Assembly (NCBI GenBank): GCA_013399855.1
Contig: VXAY01006085.1
Location: forward strand, 854,685 to 918,684
Origin: Oxyruncus cristatus
Lineage: Eukaryota; Chordata; Aves; Passeriformes; Cotingidae
Direction: 5' to 3'
Length of the DNA: 64,000 bases
The position numbers and the translations under genes were made by a program. Position 1 is the stretch's first letter. The number at the start of each line of letters is the position of its first letter. Under the pieces are notes generated by a model. It was given only the letters and a program-made list of their open reading frames with translations. It was not told the origin of the DNA and made no database searches. Shown one piece after another: positions 13,000 through 24,396 of this stretch.

Positions 13000-13262
13000 T
13001 TGCTTCATTTTTTTCTCATGGCTTTTTCCCCTCTCTCCCTTCTTGTTTCACTGATAATTGCTATTTTTCTTCCTTTCTCTTTTGTGTATGTCTTCTACCC
13101 TCCTATAGTCCATGATCCCTTCTTCCTTTTCTCTTTTCCTTTTTTTTTTTCAACTCCCTTCTCTTCCTCTTTTAGTTTGTCTTTTTCTTCCTTGTTACTT
13201 TCCCTCATCTTCACTTCTTCAAAATTTTGCTGTTGTATTCCTTCAATTTCTCCTTCCTTTGC
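13000..13262 (+). repeat. Polypyrimidine-rich tract
   Basis: The plus strand is dominated by C and T across some 250 bases, with TCCTT, CTCTC and T10 runs. This produces the S/F/L-rich 151-codon frame at 12913-13368, which is a composition artefact. Such tracts can accumulate by slippage. No splice or gene context supports a function here. Confidence 0.75.
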
Positions 13263-13297
13263 AAATCAGTCCAATATAAACCCCACAAAATATCATA

Positions 13298-13339
13298 TAT
13301 TTTCAATATATAATATTAAAATATCATATATTGAAAATA
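13298..13339. repeat. 14-bp perfect inverted repeat with 14-nt loop
   Basis: Arm one, TATTTTCAATATAT at 13298-13311, is the exact reverse complement of ATATATTGAAAATA at 13326-13339. A direct repeat of AAAATATCATATA overlaps it (starting near 13288 and 13318), so the hairpin could have arisen by a local templated duplication and inversion. The stem is nearly all A and T and would be weak. Confidence 0.85.
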
Positions 13340-13564
13340 CATGTACAACATACATTTCATTTAGATAGAGGGCTGTGATATGCTGTGTTTTAAAACCAGC
13401 TACTTTAAACATCCTTGACATTGGGGGTTTAATCTTTCTGATCATTAGTTTTTGTTCTTCCTGCAAAAGTGAACTGCCAAATTGCAAAGTACCACCACAT
13501 TGACTTTTCCCTACTCTCTAGGGTTATGTGCTAGTTTTCCTTAATTTTTTTCTTAAAGAAAAGT

Positions 13565-13694
13565 TTTATACTATATTTTCAGTCATGACAGCATTGATTG
13601 AATTTGACCAAATGTTATTAATGTATTTTAATAATCTCTCTAATTTTCAGGACGACACATCATCTGGCTATGCACCCAAAATCCCATTGCTTTG
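13565..13694 (+). repeat. Copy 1 of a locally duplicated segment
   Basis: The core at 13633-13693 matches 16767-16826 with about five substitutions and one single-base gap over 61 bases, near 90% identity by eye. Weaker similarity reaches upstream to a shared 'catgacag' (near 13585 and 16715). The core begins after a pyrimidine stretch with a TTTTCAG string that resembles a splice acceptor, but no open frame is conserved between the copies. It could be a short segmental duplication or two copies of an unrecognised interspersed repeat. Confidence 0.7.
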
Positions 13695-16600
13695 CATGAT
13701 GAATTTAAGATCATTCCATATAAGGTGAACCTCCTGCCTTCTCTAGTCCTAGTAGGTCATTAAATAATTATAATGCCCTTATTATGCAATTCCACACACC
13801 ATTTTTATAGTGTTATGAGATATCCATCATATTCCTCACAGCATTTACTTTTAAAATATTATAAGTTTTCTCATTGAGTTTTCTCTGCGTCATTCAATAA
13901 ATATTGACTGCTTGAAGCTATGTGATTAATGAGTGAAACAATGCTATATTAGGAATTGGGCTGAACCCTGAAGTGCCATATCTTATAATTCCATGGCTGA
14001 AGTTGAACAAATCTATTGGGAGTTCTTATAAAAATCTTATTCATGTGGGCTCTATAGAACTGAATTTTCTGAGGGCCATTATCCCCTATTTTTACAGTCA
14101 TAAGAAGCCACAATTAGACAGTTGAGAAATATTGTCTTTAAGTTCTCAACAACAATCAAGCAATTTGGAAGCCTGAGAAGTAGTAAGCTGCAAGAGAGAT
14201 GAGATGTTTGCTTCTGAAAATTGATGGTATTTGGGAGAGTGTTTTCAAACATGTACATTTCCAGAATCCTCCAGAATTTGCATAGGGCACAATCTATGTG
14301 AAGGAGTCCATGGTCAAAAGGCCCTCCCTGGACTCAACATGAACTTTTTATTATTATATTTTTGCTAAGACTTTCATTTATTTTTGTGAGTGGCCTCGTG
14401 GGTATTAGCCATGATTTACCTTACAATGTAGCCTAACATGACGTAGTTTTCAGCCTGTACCTTCTGCGTATTAAGTGGCAGCATGTTTTACCAGCTGATA
14501 CACTCTGAACAGCTAAGTACATCTGCACACTGCCTATGCATTGCATTGTGAGAGGAATGTTATAGCAAACTGGCTGCTCAGAGCTCATTTCAGTTCACTT
14601 GTCAAAGCCTGAATATCATAAGAAACATCTCAGTTAATGAGTTTTATATAATAATGTTAATAGACTTCAAACTAAAGTCTTTTCGAGAAGTCTTTGGGAA
14701 ACAGGGATAAAAACTAATTAAATTTCCTAAATTATAGCTTTCTTTCCTATAGCATTATCCTTTGGTCAGAGCTAGTGTGGTAAGAATTTGGTGTTAATAA
14801 AATGCAACAATTACCCCACCCTCTAAAAAACATTAATCTCATCTACTGTTACCATAAAAGACTTCAAGAAGGACAGTCTGGATGAGCATTTTGTTCAGAA
14901 TTAATCTGTAAATCTACTGTTGCCTCCTGCTGTTGCCTCTTACCTGATCATTGCCTTTCAGCCCTAGAAAATTAAATGGGGGATTAAATGGTAAATAAAA
15001 TTTCTCATGGGATCTTTTCTCCTACTTCATCTGCAAGTGAGGTATGTGTTCAAAATTGCCCTGACCTCATGTAGAATGTCTTCTAAGCTTTTGTGATATA
15101 ATTTCAGTGATTGAAGCAAACAACTCCTGCTTAAATCATGAAGGCTTTAAAAAAGAGAAGATGGTATCTGTGGAGGAGTCGACTTCAGTATTCCTCTCCT
15201 AACTGAGCAGTGGAAGAAAGAAGAGGAAAAAAGATAGTATATGTCATAAAGGATTGTCTCAAAAATACTTCATATATGAATGAGCAAAAGGAGTACAAGT
15301 TCAGTAATAAATAAAATATGTATATTAGCCATCTGATTTGAATGTCTACAAAGTAGAGGGCTGTATTTGAATTAGTCATCCTTGTCTCCCTTTATAGTCA
15401 CTCATTGGAGAAAAATAGGACCTTCTAAATTGTAATTCATGTGATTTTTTTTAGGTTTTATGTAAGGATGAGAATGAGATATGACAGAAATTCCCTATTT
15501 TTGTCTTTTGACTATAAAGGGAGCCCTGACAACCACATTTCAGATGATTATGTCTATACTATAAATGTCTAAGATCATGTGGTATCAGTAAATAATAGTG
15601 GAAGAGGTGGGCCAGTATATAACTGGAAACTTTCTTGGAATAAGAGGGTAATTAAGATAACAGGGAGGGGCGGTGGGGGGGAGCGGGGTGGGGAGGAAGG
15701 AGGGCAGGGAAAGAAAAAAAATAAATTTCCTGCAGATACAGACATACAAAAGCACTTGAGCAGATGGTGGTGGAAGATCAGGCAGATCTCCATGTATCTA
15801 CATAGCCAAGCAAATGTGCAGATCAACTCTCCTTCCTTTTCTAAAGTACAGGTATTGAATCAGAGCGGAACTTTCTTCTAATGAATTAAAGGATTTACTG
15901 TTAAAAAAAGAAAATAAAACCAAACAAAAAAACCCTATTGTCACACTTTGTCATAATTTTACTGATCACAGGTTACAAAAAAAATCTTATTCCTCCAGAT
16001 TGATGACTGGAAGTAAAGGAGTGGAAGCACATGAATGCAGTGTCTTGTGAGGAATCATAAAGTAGTTGAATTCAAGGCTGTAATATTTCCAGCATACTAA
16101 ATTTGCAGTTATCTCAGTCTAAGGAGAATGCTTGCCAGAAAGAAATTACACATCTCATACTGAAATAGTCACAGAAATAAAGAATACTAATGCAAAAATT
16201 ACAGGAACAGAAAAGGAATCCAATCATGTTTTGTTCTAAGAAATGTTTTGGTATTTAATATGGCAGTCCTACGCAGACATCTTTACTTACTAGATTCAAG
16301 CGAAACTACTCATAAATTGCAAAACTGCAACCCACCAAGATATGCAAACATTTGTAGAATGTACCAATATTTTCTTGCTATTTTCACAGTTAAATTTAAT
16401 TTGTAAACCAACATACTCTTTCCTGCTGAATTTGAACCCCTATCTTAGTCAGTTATAGTGAATAAATCTTAATTAACTATAATTTTTAAAGTGTTTGTTT
16501 TTCTATGAATGACATTAATCAGGTTAGGTGATGCTGTTTCCTCAGCACCCATAATTAACATAATTTCCTTAAAACAGCAAGAAAAGGCCAAAAGCAAGTG

Positions 16601-16705
16601 CAATGAGGACACATCTAAGGAGAAAATACTAAGGAGAGTAGGGTGAGAGAGGAAGGGGTGATTGCAAGACAGAGGAGGGTAAATGAAGCCAAACGTCTTG
16701 ATAAT
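13695..16705. other. Unique DNA including an enhancer-like part (14330-14660)
   Basis: No gene or known repeat is seen. The part at 14330-14660 has balanced composition without low complexity and contains isolated CpGs. It is the best place here to test for conserved non-coding sequence. The short frames (for example 15185-15379 on the minus strand) are unsupported. Confidence 0.45.
15658..15722 (+). repeat. Purine-rich G-run tract
   Basis: A run of almost only G and A includes GGGAGGGG, GGTGGGGGGG, GGGGTGGGG and GGAGGG within about 50 bases, followed by A8. The G runs fit a G-quadruplex-capable pattern, and purine asymmetry of this sort can form triplex DNA. The overlapping open frames on both strands (15575-15826 and 15579-15881) are G/P-rich artefacts. 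Confidence 0.8.
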
Positions 16706-16710
16706 TCTTA

Positions 16711-16826
16711 TACTCATGACAGAACTTAATGACATTAGCCAAAGTTATTAATTTTTTTCTTTTCTTAATCTCTCTAGTTTTCAGAATGACACATCATCTG
16801 GGTATGCATCCAAATCCCATTGCTTT
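16711..16826 (+). repeat. Copy 2 of a locally duplicated segment
   Basis: Partner of 13565-13694, in the same orientation and about 3.1 kb downstream. The shared core (16767-16826) contains 'gacacatcatctgg' and 'tcccattgcttt' in both copies. An overlapping 91-codon frame (16729-17004) crosses this copy but is not preserved in the other, so a coding explanation is unlikely. Confidence 0.7.
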
Positions 16827-19820
16827 ACGAAGCTTTGTTGTAAACACCAGTGGTGCTCTATCCTTGCAGATAAGGAAATGTCATACAATCTACTTACCAG
16901 AACGGTTCACTTTAACTTACAAAATTTCAGGTTTAAGTCCATTCTTGCTTTGCTGCTGGCTTTTAGTTGGTATGTTCTTTCATTTATCCAAAAGAGTTGC
17001 TTAACTTCCATAAGTAGTGACAAAAATGACAAAAACAATATCAAAGTGTCATTGAAAAAGAAGTACAAAAATGCTGATTTGGACTATAAACCATGAATGA
17101 ACTGACACTGAGTTCAACTTCCAACTATCTAAAATCGTGTTAAAGCATTTTATTTCAAAATAGGGTAGTATATGAGCTAGAGTTTAGATTTACTATCTTC
17201 TCATCTTAAAGGTCAATTATTGCCAACGATTCTAGCCCCCAGAGTCTGCTTTTAAAGAAAAATGTGCTATGTATAAACCTCATTCTGTTCTTGCAGTGAA
17301 TATATAATTTATATTCTCAGTGTACCATATGTGATCATTGACTGTGTTATAGGGATGAAGAAATATGTGAATAAGTCTTATACACTGAATAAAAAGATAG
17401 TGCATAATATACAAAGCAATGACAGATCATCTATTTCACAAAAGAAGCAGACAGAAATTTTACAAAAAATATTAAACTCACAAAAAGCTTGAATATATGC
17501 TTTTTGGGGGTAGACATGATATTTGTGTATAATATCTAATGAAAAATATCAACTCTTAAATTTAATTCCCAGATTTACATATCAATTCACATTAGAAGCG
17601 GGATAAAACTCAAGGATGGCTATAAATTCTGCAAATAATGGATGATTGGATCCAAATAAATCTTTGCCCAGCTACTCCCAGACATAGATATATATATTAC
17701 TGCACATATTTAAAATTACTTCAGAACATCTTTACTTTCTTCTTTCTCTTATTTAAAGCAAATCAGCTGTTGTACTACTTTTCTTTAAACAGGTAGTTCC
17801 TAATGATCTGAATCTACTGATCTGCCTTTTCTACACTATTTTCTTGACGCTGTTTACAATAATGGCTTCTGAAGAAGTTTCTGGTGTGCAGTATACACTA
17901 ATAACTTTCTCTGAAACTCAAATGTACTTTCTACTGGGACTAATGTTCCCTGTCAAACAAACTGATGGTTTCTAATTGGAATAATTCACAAAATATCACT
18001 GTGTTTGGCACTAATTGGCACTTCTGTTCACATCATCAGCTGAGAGCATAAGGGCAGATTGAAGACTGAAACTAATCTTTAATTTCTGGAAGATGTTTCC
18101 ATATGTCAGAGTTCAAGTGCATGAACAAAGTAAGACAGGGATCTAGCTGATAAAAAAAGAGAACTTAAGTCTGTGAGTTTTTCAAGCAATTTTGAAACAA
18201 TTATTTTGTAATCCCTTTCCCCACCCCCCAGCAAGAAAACCCATCTCTCTTCCCACAAATGCTTAAATGTTTTAATTTTCTACAGGAGATGAAGGTCTTT
18301 CATGGAAAATGTAAATTTAACTTTACTTCTATCAAACTGATGCTTTTATAAATATATATTTCTAATATACCTACTGATGATTATCTTTTGGTTTTGAGGT
18401 GTTTGAAACCTGAAGATAATACTCGTAGTGGCCAAAACGTTTTATTCTGGCCAAGAACAAATCCAAACTTCCAGTGTGCAGCAGGACATATATACAGAAA
18501 CTAAAATACAGAAGTCTTTTTTTTATTTGAAAATATCTTCTTCTATTCACAGAGATCGTATTTTTAATAATTGGGCTGTTACAAGATGTTATGAAAGGCA
18601 TGAACTTGTGATTTAACAGTCCAGTTTAAATCACAGTTTGAAAGCTGTGGGTTTTCATCTGATGATCAACCTTCATGAGCCATTTGTTTCAGTAAATCTC
18701 TCTATATAATTTAATAAGTACCATGAGGTACCATTATAAAGCTTTGTCAAAGGGTTTGTGGAAATAACCCATACAAATGGTGCCATTCCTCTGTGTACTT
18801 TTCAGTGTTTTTGTAGTCCAGTATTCAGTTAGATACAGCACTGTACTTCACTGGCTGGTTATTTTTCAAGGAAGGTTACAAATGTTTCCATTATATAGAC
18901 TTTTTTTTCACAGTATATGTAATTAACACAGAATTGTTTTTAAAAATATAAAACTAGATGGTATTATAGCAGGTGATACAAGATATGCAGAATGTTCAGC
19001 ACAAGCAGGAGAAAATGTAGGTTCCATATTCAAAATCATATACACCCAAAATAAGTCTGTGGATCTCCCATGTAAAGGAGAAACAAACACCAGAAAGATG
19101 ATGCTGAGTTTGTCACCAGTGATGTTAGGTTTTGTAATCGAGATAAAAAGAGAAAATCGGGAACAAATGAATCATAAAAGACATTCTCCAAGGGAATTGC
19201 CAGGCTTATAAAAAAAGAATTACTATTTAGAAATAAAAAGCAGCTACATGGTGTGAAAGGGATCATGGTTTGATAACAGCAATCATTGATAAATTTCATA
19301 AGAAGAAAAAACAACATTCTGATGTGCCAGGAAAGTTCAATCTACTTGTTTTTGTTTCTAGTTTAGTAGATTCTTTGCATTTGTTGTGCTACTTTGTGGC
19401 TACATTACATTTTTCTTATGTTTTATTTGCATTAGGTTTCTTTTAAAGAAAGTGACAGATGTGCCAGTTTAGGTTTCGCAGACATTTTTATACACAGTAG
19501 GAGTAAACTCATATCTTGCTATCAGTTGCTTACATACTGGCAAATTAGCTCACCCAAATATATTTGTTATCTCCCCTGATATAAGAGCAGAAAGTTTAGA
19601 TTTACCGTACAGTAATAGATTACAGTTTCTTTATTATAGCTGTCCCAAGAATGCTCCAGAATGCTGCTTCTCTGTTTCAAAAATAAGACTGTCAGAAAAG
19701 CCATAAACTAGATCTATTTTTGGTTGTTGGCAGTAGCAGTAATTTCATGATGGATATCCATACTTGCCAATTGCATCTTTTATGTTGCACTGTCTCCCTT
19801 AACATCCTGATTGACGAACA
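16827..19820. other. AT-rich unique DNA with one imperfect hairpin at 18380
   Basis: No gene or recognised repeat. At 18380-18394 and 18406-18420 two 15-base arms pair with two mismatches around an 11-nt loop. The other open frames have no coding character. Confidence 0.55.
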
Positions 19821-19821
19821 G

Positions 19822-20470
19822 ATTAATAGACAGTGAGGTGGACTGAAAATTACCTAAATTGCTAGTCCCAGAGAATTGTGGTAGCAGCTATAAAGTCCAG
19901 TTGGAGGCTCATCAACAGTGGTATACCCCAGGAATAAATAATTGGACCAGTACTGATTAGCATCTTTATTAGTGACCTCAATAATAAGGCAGAGAGCACC
20001 CTCAGGAAGTTTGCAAATGATGGAAAGCTGTGAGGAATGGCTGGTACATCTTAGGGCTGTGCTGCCATTCAGAGGGTCCTCAAAAGACTAGAGCAATGCA
20101 CCAACAGGAATCCTGTGACATTCGATGCAGGGAAATGTCAAGTCCTGCACCTGGGGTGGAACAACCCCATGAACTGGTACAGTGTGGGAACTGAGTGGGT
20201 TGGCAGGAAAGGTCTGGGGGTTCTGATGTACTAAGTTGAATATGAGCCATCAATGTGTCCTTGCAATACAGAGGGCTAATGGCATCCTGGGCTGCATCAA
20301 GAATAATGTTGTCAGCAGGTCAAAGGAGGTGATCTTGCCCTTCTAGTCAGCATTGATGAGACATATTTGGAGTACTGTGTCCAGTTCTGGGCTTCCCAGT
20401 AGAAGAGATATATGAAACACATAAACCCAGTACAGGGGCACAGCAAACTTTTGAGTGACAACATGCTCTA
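19822..20470 (+). mobile_element. CR1 LINE internal fragment (ORF2 reverse transcriptase)
   Basis: The sequence follows the CR1 ORF2 pattern from the middle of the reverse transcriptase onward. It includes a segment reading S-T-L-R-K-F-A-N-D-G-K-L at 19995-20030, where the catalytic F-A-D-D motif has become F-A-N-D (20010-20021). A stretch like 'gtcctgcacctggggtggaa' follows, then 'tactgtgtccagttctgggcttcccagt'-type coding for the thumb region. Similarity fades near 20410-20470. There is no 3' UTR or terminal microrepeat, so both ends are lost. The altered catalytic aspartate, stops and frame changes mark it as inactive. Confidence 0.88.
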
Positions 20471-20850
20471 ATATGGATTTGCCCATATCAGAACAAAGGG
20501 TTGACCAGTGAAACCTTTCATTTAGCAGCTTCAGGCCATACCACAGCACTGTATCTGCAGTTCAACACCTCCTTCCTTCTTTACTCTACCTCTCAATATA
20601 TGGAAGCCTTTTCAACAGCCATATCATATTTGTTTGTATATTCTATTCTGTGGAAAACAGAAGCTTGTGTTGAGACCCTTTGACTGACCGGATGGCTGCC
20701 TTCCTCAAACCAGTGGGTCTCCCAGTTGTCCAGGTGGTACGTCCAGTCTGACTAGCTACCAGATAGTTTGTGTTCACAGACTGAATTAATGCAGTTTTTT
20801 ACACTATCAAGCCACTGCCATCTTGTACAGTTCTGCACTAATTTGCTTTA
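20471..20850. other. Short unique spacer between CR1 fragment and LTR
   Basis: No gene or recognised element was seen. It separates the decayed CR1 fragment from the minus-strand LTR. Confidence 0.5.
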
Positions 20851-21351
20851 TGTCACGGTTTAGGAATGGTACTCCTCAGTTTAGTTCTCCCACTGAGACT
20901 CCAAACCACTCTGCTTGCTTGCTCCCCCTCTCCTGCTCTTCTACCCCTCACCCTGTGGGTGACTGTAGAGGACAATTGGAGGCAAAAAAGGCAAAGATCA
21001 CTGGTTGAGATAAGGATAATTCACTGGAAACAGCAATAAGAGAAGAAAATGAACAGGTACAGCAACAATATTATAAACAAAAGTGTACAAAAGAGGGTGA
21101 TTGATACGGAAAATGCACATGGAGCCCTACTCAGCACCACCCAACTCCAGGTGGTGGCACCACACCCTGACTGCTCCATCTGCCATACTTGCTCCAGACC
21201 AAAAGCCACACCAAAAAGTCCCTTACTCCTGCCCCCAGGAATAAGGTGAGGTGGTATAGAATAACCTCTTACCCACACCCACATGGCTCTAGGCTCCACC
21301 CCCTCATGGTTACTGTAAAAAGTTAATTTAGTCGTGGCCAGAACCAGAATA
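20851..21351 (-). mobile_element. Solo LTR of an avian endogenous retrovirus
   Basis: Read on the minus strand, the unit begins TATTCTGGTTCTGGCC (the usual TG start is now TA). It carries 'cttatctcaacc' in its last quarter and ends CCTAAACCGTGACA. The plus strand therefore begins TGTCACGGTTTAGG at 20851. This start, the internal TTGAGATAAGG and the end fit a common avian LTR family, probably ERVL-like. The flanks are CTTTA (20846-20850) and TTTTA (21352-21356), consistent with a 5-bp target-site duplication with one change. No internal retroviral sequence adjoins, so it is a solo LTR left by recombination between two LTRs. Apparent frames inside (20823-21008, 21021-21299, 21049-21249) are not genes. 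Confidence 0.75.
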
Positions 21352-23099
21352 TTTTATTATCGCACATCCTATTTAAAGTGTCTTCTCTCTTGTTCAGCAA
21401 TGTACTTAAACATGCATAGCTTTAGGACCAGGATTAATCAAGTTCCCTAAATAGGTCTATTCATATTTTAAAACATACACATATGCTTGAATCAGGGTCC
21501 AAATGCTTCAGCTATTCTTGTTTAGATTGTTTTTGGATTGGATAAAATCATGTTCTCATGAGCCTCATGAGTAATCACATAATCATGAATCATGCATTCA
21601 ACAAAACAGGACAAATCATCAGTTTTATTTGTTATGCAGATAGATCATCTGACGAGCTCTAGATGTTTCTGAATGAATAATTGATTCTTGCCCACTAGCC
21701 AGTGCTTTTTCCTAGTCTGTTGTTTTTTTTTTTTTTTTTGTTTTTTTTTTGGCTCTATAGTCCTCTTTCAACTGGACTATAAAGGTCATTCTACACAATC
21801 AGGTATTATGGATAGAACTATATCTTTTAAAATAATAAGAGACTTGTTCCTTCCATTTAAACCACTGGGGAAAAAATTATGTAAAACAGCAATGACACAT
21901 GAGGTTTGGCAGATGGGGACATTATAGAAAGATGCCTTTTTTTTGGGACTTCACAGAATTTCTCTTTCACTTTTTACAGTGAGTAAAACTCTGCTTCTGT
22001 GGGAGGAACTGGTGCACATAGTATTCTGACTTAAAAATGCCACAGATGTCAGCAAAGAAATCAATACTGCTTTGTGCAGATTTTTCTCCAGCTCTGCATT
22101 TGCACCAACCCTCTGTCTACTCCTCAAAGAGCTTGTAACTCCAAGACTTTGTTTGACATATGAGCTTCTGAGTCCAGTACATTTTACTTCTATAAACATG
22201 GTTTTCCTCAGCTCTGTCCTCGTTGGGTTTTTTGTCAGAGCTTTAAGGTCACTGCTTTATGTTTTGAGCTTGATGGGCGTCCTTTGGCCCAGGTGTTGTA
22301 TTTTACATCCTCAGATGTATCGTACTCAGTGGATCAGATTTTGTTTGTAAACTGCATTGTTTTGTCTAATAATTTTAAAGCTTGTTTAAAATTATCTATT
22401 ATTTATAGATGTATCTTTATGCCAGACTTTACCTGTTTTCAAAAGCTGTGGCAACCATTTCACACAAAATAATAACTAAAAGAGGCCAAGCTGTATGCAG
22501 AGTTGCCTTTTTTTCTGTTCAGTGCTATCTGAACAACTAGAGTAGTATGGAACACTGATTACTGCAAGCATACTGAAAAAAGGTCAGTGCTTCTTTTTTT
22601 CCTTGGTACTTCTTTTTTTTTTTCCCTTGATGTCCCATTTACCTTTGACCAGCAGTGTCTGACAGTTTGGATTTATCAGAGACTCTTAGAGTAGGGCAGC
22701 TCTGTGTCACTGTGTCTTCCTGTTATCAAAGGAGCTGGGCGTGGAAGAAAACAGTTTCCAGGGCATTGTGACCATATTCAAGGCTGGCAGAGAGCCAGTA
22801 GAGAGCAAAACTAACAGGTCCTTTGTTAAAAATGCTGTATAACTGTGAAAAGCTATCCTTCTTTATGAAATAGCAACTCTGCTTTTATACTGTGACCCTG
22901 ATGCTTAAATAATTTAAAATTATAAAAAGTAAATATGAAATCATTCCAGCAAATCCTATCTTTTTGTGTGTCTATGTTAATTAATGATTGTTGGTTGCCC
23001 TCATTTATTAATGAAATAAAAGAAATCATTTGACCCACTTGCAGGTCTTTCACCTTCAGCCTCAGTAAAAAACCGCTCATCTTTCTGCAATAATACGTG
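21352..23099. other. Unique non-coding DNA with T runs
   Basis: No gene or recognised repeat. T runs occur at about 21720-21752 and 22611-22624. The short open frames at 21951-22350 are on both strands and lack coding features. Confidence 0.55.
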
Positions 23100-23400
23100 T
23101 GTTGTCAGCTCCTCCTACTCCCTCCATGACAGAGGTTGCTCTCGTGGTAAATGTCTCTTCAGCGTGACTGGCTGCACTTTGCTAATTTACAGTGAATCAG
23201 TTTGTTACACTTTCAATTGTGTAAGCTCTGAGGCACTGCAGACTGCAGCAGGCAGTGGGCTATGCAGAAAGGTAGCTCAGAGCACACAGAGGGAGCACTT
23301 AGGCTTAAGATGCTAATTTCTGCGAAATGTGAGCTGCTGACTCAGAGGCTAACAGCATCTACATAGTTTCGTCTTTCACAGCTTTACAATTCCCTCTCTG
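23100..23400. promoter_or_regulatory. Possible conserved non-coding element
   Basis: This segment has balanced composition and no repeat signature. It contains a TGACTCAG AP-1-type motif (near 23338), CAGCTG-like E-box surroundings and scattered CpGs. Enhancer activity is inference only. A multi-bird alignment would decide it. Confidence 0.15.
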
Positions 23401-23924
23401 GTACACATGTATTTTTCTAAAGAGCAAAATTATTTTTTCAGCAAGTGTATTGCTCACAGATATATGCTTATGCTTCACCGCCATTTCTTAAGAGAGTAAT
23501 TTTTTATTACACTGTTAATCAAAACACTAATACATGGAAAATTTATGTGATTCAGTGGCTCAGAAGGGTGCTGTGGTGGATTGCGAAATAATAAATGGGT
23601 GGATGAAAATAGCAATGAATGACAAATACTGTATTTAACTTTGGTGTATCAGCTTTATTGAGGATTGCAAATAACTCATAGGTTATTGAGCATTTCATAT
23701 ACCCGGAGTATGATTTTTTGTGCATGGTGCATTTAAGTTCAAACTGCACTGTGACAGTCAGATTAATGCAAATATAGCAAGGGGGAGAACACCACTGAGA
23801 TTGAGTGTCTCTGTCCATTTTGTCAGTGCAGGGGAGGGAGCAGCATCTGGGGACACTGTGATCAGTGCCTGCCAGGAAGAGGAGCACCACGTCAGCCAGA
23901 GAACTGCGGAACTGTGAAATTATC

Positions 23925-24396
23925 TGAGTAGAAATGGACCACTTATGGTTGTCTGGTTCAACCTGAAGGTCAAGTCTAGGGCCAGCACAGACCAAGTCAC
24001 ACAGGAACTTGCCCAGATGAATATTAAGCTTCTCCAAGGACAGAAATTTAGAGATTTCACAGCCTATTTATCATGGGGAAACATTTTTTTTTCCTAATAT
24101 CTAATGGGAATTTCCTGTGTTACAACTCATGGCTCTTGACTTTCATCCTAACACTGTGCACCATCTTCTCTATAGCCTCTTAATGGATGAGATCATGTCA
24201 ACCTCTACTTCTTAAGATACCCTTAGCCTCCTCCTTTGTCCAGTTTTCCCATCCTCTCCCTTGCATGCTACGTGCTCCAGCCCCTGACCATCTGGGTGGT
24301 CCTGCATTACACTTCACATCAGTGTGCTCATGTCTTTCTTTTACGAGGGATCCCAAAATGGACAAAACACTCCTGGGTTCCAAGTCTGAATGAAAA
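23925..24396 (-). mobile_element. Old CR1 LINE 3' region, antisense
   Basis: On the plus strand the order of strings is that of an inverted CR1 3' UTR as I know it. A 'ggaccact...ggttcaacct' block at 23935 is followed by 'cttctccaaggacagaaatt' and 'tttcctaatatctaatgggaatttcc' (about 24090). Next come 'cactgtgcaccatcttctctatag', 'ccagcccctgaccatctgggtggtcctgc' and 'cccaaaatggacaaaacactcc'. These correspond to the reverse complement of the CR1 RT C-terminus through the 3' UTR. Divergence is high and segments are missing, which suggests an older CR1 subfamily than the other copies. It explains the lower part of the 161-codon minus-strand frame at 23552-24037. Confidence 0.7.

Noticed and set aside
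12913..13368. 151-codon plus-strand open frame
   Set aside because: It coincides with a polypyrimidine tract and an AT inverted repeat; the S/F/L-rich translation is a composition effect.
16729..17004. 91-codon frame across the duplicated segment as a gene
   Set aside because: The frame is not kept in the paralogous copy at 13.6 kb.
23552..24037. 161-codon minus-strand open frame, longest in the window
   Set aside because: Its upstream part lies in an antisense CR1 3' region and the rest has no domain or coding signal.
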